A program made the position numbers and the translations under genes. DNA of 13,277 nucleotides from an uncultured Clostridia bacterium. Lineage in GTDB: Bacteria; Bacillota; Clostridia; Christensenellales; UBA1242. The notes below the pieces were generated by a model that was not told where the DNA came from, made no database searches, and saw only the letters and a program-made list of their open reading frames with translations. Of the stretch, positions 6,401-12,408 are shown piece after piece. The stretch is taken from contig CANRLJ010000010.1 in assembly GCA_947631485.1 (NCBI GenBank), positions 1-13,277 of the forward strand, given 5' to 3'. Position 1 is the first letter of the stretch. Each line of letters starts with the position of its first letter.

Positions 6401-6434
6401 AAAAAAACCTCCAAAAGATTTTTCTTTTAGAGGT
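6401..6434 (-). terminator. Regulated terminator of the serS T-box
   Basis: On the minus strand ACCTCTAAAAGA (6423-6434) pairs over 12 positions (one U-G pair) with TCTTTTGGAGGT (6407-6418) around a 4-base loop, followed by seven T (6401-6407). The 5' arm overlaps the antiterminator, so the two structures are mutually exclusive. Confidence 0.93.
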
Positions 6435-6624
6435 GAATTTAAAAATCCACGGTGCCACTCTAATTGGGCATGCGCCCCACTCAATTATCTGCAGTTTTGT
6501 CGTGCAGTGCGACCTGACTTTCGCCAGAGCCTCCAAGGTGGAATTGACAATCGCTTTCATTTGCTTTCACCAACCGCAAACTCTCTGAATCAACTTTTGT
6601 CATAAGCCTCTTCATCAGCCTTAC
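6401..6624 (-). promoter_or_regulatory. T-box riboswitch controlling serS
   Basis: The leader senses uncharged tRNA-Ser and prevents transcription termination when it binds. Stem I starts with the GATGAAGAGG element (about 6603-6613); TGACAA pairs with TTGTCA; the apical hairpin TTTGC/GCAAA carries the GGTTGGTGAAA loop. The specifier triplet is UCC (6540-6542), a serine codon followed by A. The T-box core AGAGTGGCACCGTGG lies at 6447-6461; its UGGC (6454-6457) pairs with GCCA-3', matching the G discriminator base of tRNA-Ser. The antiterminator pairs AGAG/CTCT and GTGGATTT/AAATTCAC. Specifier and discriminator complement agree on serine, which also matches the downstream gene. Confidence 0.95.
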
Positions 6625-6630
6625 AATGTC

Positions 6631-6659
6631 ATTATAACATCACTTTTCACAAAAAGCAA
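6631..6659 (-). promoter_or_regulatory. Promoter of the serS T-box transcript
   Basis: On the minus strand TTGCTT (6654-6659) and a perfect TATAAT (6631-6636) are 17 bases apart. The predicted start, near 6624, is just upstream of stem I of the T-box. Confidence 0.75.
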
Positions 6660-6673
6660 TACAAATATTGAAA

Positions 6674-6705
6674 TTTTGCACAAATTTAATATTAAATGTG
6701 CAAAA
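6674..6705 (-). terminator. Long hairpin after rluD, possible terminator
   Basis: TTTTGCACA (minus strand, 6697-6705) pairs with TGTGCAAAA (6674-6682), and the interior is itself the palindrome TTTAATATTAAA. It begins 9 bases after the rluD stop. The 3' side reads TTTC and then mixed bases, so the U-tract is poor; a processed 3' end is also possible. Confidence 0.45.
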
Positions 6706-6714
6706 CAAAAAAAT

Positions 6715-7629
6715 TTACTGATCAATCTTTTTGAGTTTTTTCATATAGTTTTCAAAATAAGATGGAAGTTTTGCCTCAAAAGTCATCACTTTCCCCGTTC
6801 GAGGATGCACAAATGAAAGCCTGTAAGCATGCAAAAGTTGTCCGTCAAGCCCCTTGACCTCTTTGCCATACAATTTGTCTCCCACAACAGGATGTCCCAA
6901 ATATTTTGCGTGAACTCTTATTTGATGCGTCCTGCCTGTTTGCAGGTCAAACTGAACCAAACAGTTTTTTTCAAAGCGTTGCAAAACCTTAAAGTTTGTT
7001 ATCGCCTTTCTTCCGCTGTCCTGAACACTTATCTTTTTTCTGTCTTTTGGGTCGCGTTTTAAAAAAGTTTCAATTTTTCCTTCATTTTCCTTTAAATTTC
7101 CGTCCAAAAGTGCCAAATATGTGCGTTTTGCTGTTTTTTGCTTTATTTGTTCCGCCAAAGAAACATGTGCAAAATCGTTTTTTGCAACAACCAAAAGTCC
7201 GCTGGTGTCTTTGTCCAATCGGTGGACAATTCCTGGTCGCATCTGCCCATTTATGCCACTCAAATCCTTTATGGCATAAAGCAACGCGTTCACAAGAGTG
7301 CCGCTTTTTGTGGATGCACATGGATGCACCACAAGTCCTTGCGGCTTGTTTATCACAGCCAAATCTTCGTCTTGATAGATTATGTCAAGTGGGATATCCT
7401 CCGCTTGGGTGGAAATTGGTGTTGCCATGACCTCCTCAACCTCAATCGTCATGTTGTTTTTCAAAGAAAGTCCCGCCTTCAGTTTGTTTTTTCCATTGAC
7501 ATAAACATGCCCATTTTCAATCATGCCTTTGATGTGCGAGCGAGTGAAATTTGGATGTTTCTCCTGCAAAAAAACATCCAATCTCTTGCCAACGTCTGCT
7601 ATGTTTGTCACAAAACTATTTTTGGTCAT
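6715..7629 (-). CDS. rluD: RluA/RluD-family RNA pseudouridine synthase
   Basis: Enzymes of this family convert specific uridines in 23S rRNA (or tRNA) to pseudouridine. The 304-residue protein has an N-terminal S4 RNA-binding domain (about 15-65, RLDVFLQEK through HVYVNGK) and the catalytic domain with INKPQGLVVHP (93-103), the signature HRLDKDTSGLLVVAK (136-150) whose Asp139 is the catalytic nucleophile, and TGRTHQIRVHAKYLGHPVVGD. Length is typical. It overlaps the upstream lspA by 14 bases (7616-7629), the lspA-rluD (ylyB) pairing common in Firmicutes, so the two are co-translated. The exact target site cannot be read from sequence; family members of this context are annotated RluD-like, and assignment to a specific rRNA position is inference. 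Confidence 0.94.
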   Translation of the reverse strand: MTKNSFVTNIADVGKRLDVFLQEKHPNFTRSHIKGMIENGHVYVNGKNKLKAGLSLKNNMTIEVEEVMATPISTQAEDIPLDIIYQDEDLAVINKPQGLVVHPCASTKSGTLVNALLYAIKDLSGINGQMRPGIVHRLDKDTSGLLVVAKNDFAHVSLAEQIKQKTAKRTYLALLDGNLKENEGKIETFLKRDPKDRKKISVQDSGRKAITNFKVLQRFEKNCLVQFDLQTGRTHQIRVHAKYLGHPVVGDKLYGKEVKGLDGQLLHAYRLSFVHPRTGKVMTFEAKLPSYFENYMKKLKKIDQ

Positions 7630-8125
7630 TTTTGTTTTGCCTTTCCAACTTTTGTGCCTTCACAAAATATAAAATCAAATAGATTACAAAAAGCACAACA
7701 CCAATCACAAGGGCAACATCCGCAAAATTAAAGACAGGAAAACTCTTCCAAAAATCAAACTGAATAAAATCTCTGACATAACCCAAAATCAGCCTGTCAT
7801 AGATGTTTCCAAGGCAGCCGGCAATCAGAAAGCCATAAGTTATGTTCAAAAGCCAAGTTTTGTTTTTTTCTTTGACATAATAAAAGATGAATATGCCCAA
7901 AAAGACCAAAGAAAGCATAAGCAAAAACACCTGCCTGCCAGCCAAAATCCCCCACGCAGCGCCGTAGTTGTGAACAAGTTGGAAATTGAAAAGGTGTGGA
8001 ATAACTGTCACCATGTTTGAGCCCAAAGTTGCATCAAAAACATACTTGGTCACCAAATCAAGCACCAAGATTGCCACAGCAACAGCACACATGACGGAAA
8101 ACTTAATCCAAAAATTTTTCTTCAT
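7616..8125 (-). CDS. lspA: Lipoprotein signal peptidase (signal peptidase II)
   Basis: LspA is the aspartyl protease of the cytoplasmic membrane that removes signal peptides from prolipoproteins before the acylated Cys. The 169-residue protein has four membrane segments (about 6-26, 65-84, 92-108, 134-155) and the family blocks DLVTK, HNYGAAWG (52-59), GCLGNIYDRLILGYVRDF (103-120) and FNFADVALVIG. By alignment to characterised LspA the catalytic pair is Asp119 (in YVRDF) and Asp136 (in NFADV). I chose the ATG at 8123-8125, which has AAAGGA at 6 bases; an in-frame TTG at 8131 would sit directly on that site. The start lies two bases after the sepF stop, and the 3' end overlaps rluD. Its likely substrates include the lipoproteins encoded at the left of this window. 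Confidence 0.95.
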   Translation of the reverse strand: MKKNFWIKFSVMCAVAVAILVLDLVTKYVFDATLGSNMVTVIPHLFNFQLVHNYGAAWGILAGRQVFLLMLSLVFLGIFIFYYVKEKNKTWLLNITYGFLIAGCLGNIYDRLILGYVRDFIQFDFWKSFPVFNFADVALVIGVVLFVIYLILYFVKAQKLERQNKNDQK

Positions 8126-8127
8126 TG

Positions 8128-8490
8128 TCAATCCTTTTCTATTTCCATATTCTTTGGCAAAAATATATACAAATTTTTGTCAACATATTCCATTTTTGCA
8201 CCCAAAACATCTATAACACCTTGATAATAATCAAGTGCACTTGCCCTGTCGGCAGACGAGCAACCCCTAAAATCGATGAAATAAGGAGTGTTTTTCTTTA
8301 ATAATTCCACTTTTTCTTTTGCATCAGCCAAGGTTTCTGGATAATAAACCCTAACCCCATCAATCTCGTCAGGAAGTTTTTGTGAAACTTTGAGGTTGTA
8401 TGTTGCACGAGGCGTTGTCTTTTTCTTCACAACTTTCACATCATCGCCCTCAAAACCGAAAAATTTGTAAATATAATTCATAAAACTCAT
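8128..8490 (-). CDS. sepF: Cell division protein SepF
   Basis: SepF binds membrane through an N-terminal amphipathic helix and bundles FtsZ filaments at the division ring. The 120-residue protein begins MSFMNYIYKFFGFEGDD, a plausible amphipathic membrane-targeting helix, followed by a short basic linker (about 20-35) and the compact SepF domain: GVRVYYPETLADAKEKVELL, YFIDFRG, then a helix ASALDYYQGVIDVLGAKMEY and the final strand NLYIFLPKNMEI. The order of elements and the C-terminal phrase match SepF, though the linker is shorter than in Bacillus. The ATG has AAGGTGA at 7 bases. It heads the sepF-lspA-rluD operon. In Bacillus the genes ylmG, ylmH, divIVA and ileS lie between sepF and lspA; here they are absent. 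Confidence 0.88.
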   Translation of the reverse strand: MSFMNYIYKFFGFEGDDVKVVKKKTTPRATYNLKVSQKLPDEIDGVRVYYPETLADAKEKVELLKKNTPYFIDFRGCSSADRASALDYYQGVIDVLGAKMEYVDKNLYIFLPKNMEIEKD

Positions 8491-8511
8491 GAAAAATCAC
8501 CTTCTTGATTT

Positions 8512-8539
8512 ATAATAACATAATTTAATTAAATTTCAA
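8512..8539 (-). promoter_or_regulatory. Candidate promoter of sepF-lspA-rluD
   Basis: On the minus strand TTGAAA (8534-8539) and TATTAT (8512-8517) are 16 bases apart; the surroundings are very AT-rich, so other registers are possible. Confidence 0.45.
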
Positions 8540-8555
8540 AATAAATAAAATACAT

Positions 8556-8585
8556 TTGACAAGGAAAATGAATTATTGATAGAAT
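8556..8585 (+). promoter_or_regulatory. Candidate promoter of the ADP-ribosylglycohydrolase-M18 operon
   Basis: A perfect TTGACA (8556-8561) and TAGAAT (8580-8585) are 18 bases apart. The predicted start (near 8592) would fall inside the AGGAGG ribosome binding site (8591-8596), leaving almost no leader, so either the start is a few bases earlier or another upstream promoter is used. Confidence 0.4.
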
Positions 8586-8600
8586 AAAAAAGGAGGTTTT

Positions 8601-9479
8601 ATGTTAGGTGCAATCGTAGGAGATGTTGTGGGTTCTGTATATGAATTCAACAACATAAAGACAAAAAACTTTGCACTTTTTGGTGCAGAAAATCGGATTA
8701 CTGATGACACAGTCATGACCTACGCCGTTTACAGAGCGCTTCATGACTGCCTTCAAGAATACAGAACTCTTCCTGAAAAAGAAAAGGCAAAATTGGCAAA
8801 AACTTGCCCATATCCTCAGTTTGCAAATTTGTCAAATTTTGCGATAAAAGAACTGAAAAACTATGGCAGGATGTATGAGGATGCTGGATATGGTCAAAAC
8901 TTTTCTGCTTGGCTGAATTCGCAAGACGAGCAACCATACAATTCTTGGGGAAATGGGTCTGCAATGAGGATTTCTCCTGTGGCATATTTTGCTCACAGTT
9001 TGGACGAAGTCAAATTCCTTTCGGACAGAATCACTGAAGTCACTCACAATCACCCTGAGGGCATGAAGGGTGCTCAGGCAACTGCCTGTGCCGTTTGGCT
9101 TGCACTGCACAACCGAACCAAATCACAGATAAAGCAATTTATTGAAGAAAACTATTATCCTCTTGAGTTTGACTATGAAAAGTTAAATCAAACATACACC
9201 TATCACGTTGATTGCCAAAATTCCGTTCCTCAGGCTCTTTATTGCTTTTTGATAAGCACAAACTTTGAGGACGCAATAAGAACGGCAGTTTCCATCGGTG
9301 GAGACAGCGACACAATCGGTGCAATCACAGGTGCTGTTGCCGGCGCATATTACGGCGTGCCAAGGGCGATTGAAGAAAAGACGACAGATTATTTATATGG
9401 CCAAGTGAGGCATGATTATCAAGAGTTTAAAAATCAATTTCAGATAAAAAAAGACAGCAGAAATGTCAAATTTTTATAA
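8601..9479 (+). CDS. ADP-ribosylglycohydrolase (DraG/ARH) family protein
   Basis: Members hydrolyse ADP-ribose from modified proteins or small molecules using two metal ions (Mg or Mn). The 292-residue protein contains the family blocks in order: GAIVGDVVGSVYEF (3-16), TDDTVMT (34-40) with the first metal-binding acidic pair, GNGSAMRISP (117-126), THNHPEGMKGAQATA (148-162), and SIGGDSDTIGAITGAVAGAYYG (231-252) with the second metal-binding pair Asp235/Asp237. All expected metal ligands are present, so it should be active. The substrate cannot be predicted: no ADP-ribosyltransferase is encoded nearby, and family members act on proteins, nucleic acids or free metabolites. The ATG has AGGAGG at 4 bases. 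It is the first gene of a two-gene plus-strand operon, diverging from sepF; the second gene starts 34 bases after its stop. Confidence 0.93.
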   Translation: MLGAIVGDVVGSVYEFNNIKTKNFALFGAENRITDDTVMTYAVYRALHDCLQEYRTLPEKEKAKLAKTCPYPQFANLSNFAIKELKNYGRMYEDAGYGQNFSAWLNSQDEQPYNSWGNGSAMRISPVAYFAHSLDEVKFLSDRITEVTHNHPEGMKGAQATACAVWLALHNRTKSQIKQFIEENYYPLEFDYEKLNQTYTYHVDCQNSVPQALYCFLISTNFEDAIRTAVSIGGDSDTIGAITGAVAGAYYGVPRAIEEKTTDYLYGQVRHDYQEFKNQFQIKKDSRNVKFL

Positions 9480-9513
9480 AAAAATCAAAAAAATGGTGAA
9501 AAGGAGAAGAAAA

Positions 9514-10929
9514 ATGGCAACAAAGACAAACAAAATTGAAAACAATTTGGAAAAGGCAACAAAAGTAAAAAACAAATGGTGCTTGTGCGACGAAAATCAA
9601 AAGAAAACAGTCTTCAAGTTTAATGAGGGCTACATCAAGTTTATTTCCGAAAACAAAACCGAGCGCGAGTGTGCAAGTTCTGCTGTTTTGGAGGCAGAAA
9701 AGCACGGATTCATAAACTTGGCAGAGGCAATAAAAAGCAAGAAAAAACTTTCTGCTGGCGACAAAGTTTATGCTGTAAATCAGAAAAAATCCGTTGTGCT
9801 GTTTGTTTTGGGAACGGAAAAAATGGAAAATGGCCTAAACATTTTGGGAGCGCACATAGACAGCCCTCGCCTTGACCTGAAGTCAACTCCACTTTATGAA
9901 AAAAATGGCTTTTGCCTGATGGACACACACTATTATGGCGGCATAAAAAACTATCAGTGGGTCACACTTCCACTTGCAATGCATGGCGTTGTTGTGAAAA
10001 AAGATGGCAAAGTGATAAACATCAACATTGGTGAAAAAGAAGGCGACCCTGTCTTTTATATCTCCGACCTGCTTCCACATTTAAGAAAAGAAAACGGAAA
10101 GGATGAAGTCAGCGGCGAACAACTTGACATTGTTGTGGGAAATATGTCCTATAAGAAAGACAAAGAAAGCGAAGTTGTCATTGAAAACTTGAAAAAAATC
10201 CTCAAAACTTATGATATTGAAGAGGACGACTTTGTCAGTGCCGAAATTGAGATTGTCCCTGCAGGAAGAGCAAGAGAGCTGGGCTTTGACCGTTCTATGA
10301 TTGTCGGCTATGGTCACGACGACCGCTCTTGCGCCTACACATCTCTTCAAGCAATTTTGCAGTGTGAAAAGCCAAAACGCACCGCTGTCTGCCTTCTTGT
10401 TGACAAAGAAGAAATTGGAAGCAATGGTGCAACCGGCATGAAGAGTCGCTTCTTTGAAAACATTGTGGCAGAGGTCATGAGTTTGGCTGGACAATACAAC
10501 GAACTTTCTTTGAAGAGAACTTTGACAAATTCAAATATGATTTCAAGTGATGTCACAGCAGGCTATGACCCTTCATGGGCGGCTTCATACAATATTCAAA
10601 CAGATGCCTTCCTTGCGTGCGGACTTTCCTTCAATAAATACACCGGTCATCGCGGAAAAAGCGGCGCAAATGATGCGTCGCCTGAATACATCGCAAAACT
10701 GAGAAAGATTTTGGAGGACAACAACATTTTCTTCCAATTCACAGAAATGGGTAAGGTCGATCAAGGCGGCGGCGGAACAATTGCCTACATCTTGGCAGAA
10801 TATGGCATGAACGTCATCGATGCTGGAATTCCTCTTCTTTCAATGCATGCTCCTTTTGAGGTTGCATCCAAACTTGACATATATCATGCATATCTGTTCT
10901 ATAAAGCATTTTTAAAAGATATGAAATAA
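9514..10929 (+). CDS. apeA: M18-family zinc aminopeptidase
   Basis: M18 enzymes are large cytoplasmic dizinc aminopeptidases that release N-terminal, often acidic, residues from peptides. The 471-residue protein has all key positions: His114 in GAHIDSPRLDLK, Asp269 or Asp270 in GYGHDDRS, the pair Glu299/Glu300 in DKEEIGSNGATG (general base and zinc ligand), Asp346 in SSDVTAGYDP, and His445 in SMHAPFE, as well as GHRGKSGANDASPEY and the Gly-rich DQGGGG. Length and the NYQWVTLPLAMHG segment fit the longer clostridial type 1 proteins (ApeA). I chose the ATG at 9514, which has AAGGAG at 7 bases; in-frame ATGs at 9463 and 9493 would add a Lys/Arg-rich tail overlapping the upstream gene, with no ribosome binding site. 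It is co-transcribed with the ADP-ribosylglycohydrolase gene; a functional link is not evident. Confidence 0.95.
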   Translation: MATKTNKIENNLEKATKVKNKWCLCDENQKKTVFKFNEGYIKFISENKTERECASSAVLEAEKHGFINLAEAIKSKKKLSAGDKVYAVNQKKSVVLFVLGTEKMENGLNILGAHIDSPRLDLKSTPLYEKNGFCLMDTHYYGGIKNYQWVTLPLAMHGVVVKKDGKVININIGEKEGDPVFYISDLLPHLRKENGKDEVSGEQLDIVVGNMSYKKDKESEVVIENLKKILKTYDIEEDDFVSAEIEIVPAGRARELGFDRSMIVGYGHDDRSCAYTSLQAILQCEKPKRTAVCLLVDKEEIGSNGATGMKSRFFENIVAEVMSLAGQYNELSLKRTLTNSNMISSDVTAGYDPSWAASYNIQTDAFLACGLSFNKYTGHRGKSGANDASPEYIAKLRKILEDNNIFFQFTEMGKVDQGGGGTIAYILAEYGMNVIDAGIPLLSMHAPFEVASKLDIYHAYLFYKAFLKDMK

Positions 10930-10954
10930 AAAAAGACCAATTTTGGTCTTTTTT
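10930..10954. terminator. Bidirectional terminator between apeA and the small membrane protein gene
   Basis: AAAAAGACCAA (10930-10940) pairs with TTGGTCTTTTT (10943-10953), with a T-run on the plus strand and an A-run on the left that gives a T-run on the minus strand. It starts immediately after the apeA stop codon and lies 9 bases beyond the stop of the convergent gene at 10963, so it can end both transcripts. Confidence 0.9.
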
Positions 10955-10962
10955 GATGCTTT

Positions 10963-11139
10963 TTATTTTAGTGTCCAAACATTACTTGCAAGGCACAACA
11001 GCGCCCCAACCACAAGCAGAGAAACATGCAAGGCATAATTCAAGTTTTCCGTGAAAATGACATTATAAATTTCATAACCCGTAAGCCCAGCCCCGCCAAG
11101 CAGCAGAACAACTGCAAACATTTTTGTTAAAAATCTCAT
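10963..11139 (-). CDS. Small two-helix membrane protein, 58 residues, unknown function
   Basis: The ATG at 11137-11139 is preceded by AGGAG with 6-base spacing, and the frame runs to TAA at 10963-10965. The protein begins MRFLTKMF and has two hydrophobic segments, about residues 8-20 (VVLLLGGAGL region) and 36-52 (ALHVSLLVVGALLCLAS), joined by a short loop with TENLNY. This suggests a helical hairpin in the cytoplasmic membrane, or a signal-anchor followed by one span. I do not recognise a family. It faces apeA tail to tail and shares its terminator; the 347-residue gene upstream on the same strand ends in its own terminator, so this is probably a separate unit. The good ribosome binding site and protein-like composition favour a real gene. 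Confidence 0.65.
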   Translation of the reverse strand: MRFLTKMFAVVLLLGGAGLTGYEIYNVIFTENLNYALHVSLLVVGALLCLASNVWTLK

Positions 11140-11207
11140 AGATTTCTCCTATATGTGCATGTAAATGATCTTTGGTCAAATTTATATCAAAAAAATTATT
11201 TTTTTAC

Positions 11208-11235
11208 AAAAAAATGGCTTTTTTAAGCCATTTTT
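11208..11235 (-). terminator. Rho-independent terminator of the 347-residue protein gene
   Basis: On the minus strand AAAAATGGCTT (11225-11235) pairs with AAGCCATTTTT (11210-11220) around a 4-base loop, with seven T (11208-11214). The stem base overlaps the stop codon at 11234-11236. Confidence 0.88.
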
Positions 11236-12277
11236 ATAATATTTTTGAATATTTATCTTCAATTTCTTGTGCTTTATAAATTATTGTTTTGCCACCTGAA
11301 ACGATTGAGCCGTATTTGTCATATCCATATTGCATGACGTTTTTCAGAGGCTCAACATTTCCCTGTTGGTCGATGTGCCACCAAGCCATTTCCTCGCCTG
11401 TGTGATGACCATACAAAAATATTTGAGATGAGCCTGCGCCCTTGTAGGCGTATGAAACTTTGAGGCTTTCGCCAAGTTCTTCCAAGGCATAACGCTTGTC
11501 ATCAGTGTCAACAAACACCTGAAAATATTTATCTGTGCTTTTTGTCTTGTATGCGTGAATCTTTCCACTTTGAACATATTTATCATACTTGGCAGATGTT
11601 GGTTGTGGTTTCTCTCTTAGTTCAAATTTCAACTTCTCATCCAAATATTGCACCGTTCCATCTTTTCTGACAAGAAAATCTCTTCCAGCAGACTTAAAGT
11701 ATATTCCATTTTCATCTTCGCTATGAAGCAGAAATGTGTATGTGTCACGGCGAGACTTGGCATCATCATTTAATATGTACCAATAACCATCGTTTATTGA
11801 AACCATAATGCCCAAAGATGTTTCCATCCACTTTCTTATTCCCCATGTGATTTCGCCCTTTGAGTTTACAAATATGCAGTTTTTAGGACTTATCTGAACC
11901 AATCTGCCACCTTCTGGTAGGACCTTTTGGACTGTCCAACTTTGAAAAGTGTCACCATATTTCTTGGTCTTTGGGCTGTAAACCTTAAAAGTGTGGCGTT
12001 TGTGAGGCACTTTTATTTCATAAACGCCCCTGTCTGCGTCGATGCTGTCAATCAACTTGCCATCAAAAGGAAAGTCCAAAATTCTCATGTCAGCAGTCAC
12101 ACAACCGCTGCCGCCTCTCATAAACTCCACCTGAGCAACGCCGGTTTCTTCACTGAAATTTGATGCCGTCCAAAAATAATATGGCATTTGTTTTTTGTCT
12201 GGATTTATGAAGGTGTAACCCTTATTGGTTTCAACAAGTTTCCAACCACAGTGATAACCTTTATTTCTGTCAATCAT
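11234..12277 (-). CDS. 347-residue soluble protein with weak WG-repeat character, unknown function
   Basis: No signal peptide or membrane segment is visible, so it is probably cytoplasmic. Residues 18-50 (NKGYTFINPDKKQ, then a Tyr/Phe-rich strand, ASNFSEETGVAQV) resemble one unit of WG repeats, whose pattern is Gly-Phe-Ile-asn-x-x-Gly-Lys then aromatic-rich strands and an F-S-E-G-x-A-x-V phrase. Further phrases such as FVNSKGEITWGI, YWYILNDDAK and FLVRKDGTVQYLDEK recur at intervals of roughly 40-60 residues, consistent with a diverged beta-repeat or propeller-like fold; this is inference from pattern only. The ATG at 12275-12277 has AAAGGAG at 5 bases; an upstream in-frame GTG at 12310 lies inside the probable transcript start region and is rejected. 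It has its own strong promoter and terminator, making it a single-gene unit beside tuf. Function unknown. Confidence 0.85.
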   Translation of the reverse strand: MIDRNKGYHCGWKLVETNKGYTFINPDKKQMPYYFWTASNFSEETGVAQVEFMRGGSGCVTADMRILDFPFDGKLIDSIDADRGVYEIKVPHKRHTFKVYSPKTKKYGDTFQSWTVQKVLPEGGRLVQISPKNCIFVNSKGEITWGIRKWMETSLGIMVSINDGYWYILNDDAKSRRDTYTFLLHSEDENGIYFKSAGRDFLVRKDGTVQYLDEKLKFELREKPQPTSAKYDKYVQSGKIHAYKTKSTDKYFQVFVDTDDKRYALEELGESLKVSYAYKGAGSSQIFLYGHHTGEEMAWWHIDQQGNVEPLKNVMQYGYDKYGSIVSGGKTIIYKAQEIEDKYSKIL

Positions 12278-12300
12278 AAAAACTCCTTTAACACTTGTCA

Positions 12301-12329
12301 ATGATAACACAATTATGGCAGCATGTCAA
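12301..12329 (-). promoter_or_regulatory. Promoter of the 347-residue protein gene
   Basis: On the minus strand a perfect TTGACA (12324-12329) is followed after 17 bases by TATCAT (12301-12306). The predicted start near 12294 leaves a leader of about 17 bases with the AAAGGAG ribosome binding site. Just upstream of the -35 box is the inverted repeat TTGTG-7-CACAA (12338-12354), a possible operator. Confidence 0.7.
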
Positions 12330-12376
12330 TAGCAATTTTGTGTAAATGGCACAATTCAATGCCAAAAATTGACAAC

Positions 12377-12406
12377 AAAAAAAAGACTGATTGCTCAGTC
12401 TTTTTT
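12377..12406 (-). terminator. Rho-independent terminator of tuf
   Basis: On the minus strand AAAAAAGACTGA (12395-12406) pairs with TCAGTCTTTTTT (12379-12390) around a GCAA tetraloop, followed by T-run to 12377. The stem begins 2 bases after the tuf stop codon (12409-12411). Confidence 0.93.
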
Positions 12407-12408
12407 TA

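Noticed and set aside
6318..6560. 80-residue minus-strand reading frame upstream of serS
   Set aside because: It lies entirely across the T-box leader (specifier region, T-box core and terminator); the RNA structure explains the sequence and the frame has no ribosome binding site.
7138..7731. 197-residue plus-strand reading frame
   Set aside because: It is antisense to rluD and lspA, has no ribosome binding site and no recognisable domain; the minus-strand genes have complete active-site motifs.
7616..8131. LspA starting at TTG 8131
   Set aside because: The AAAGGA site would touch the TTG; it is correctly spaced for the ATG at 8125.
9463..10929. M18 aminopeptidase starting at 9463 or 9493
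   Set aside because: The added residues are Lys/Arg-rich, overlap the end of the upstream gene, and lack a ribosome binding site, unlike the ATG at 9514.
11234..12310. 347-residue protein starting at GTG 12310
   Set aside because: The GTG lies upstream of the predicted transcription start; AAAGGAG fits the ATG at 12277.
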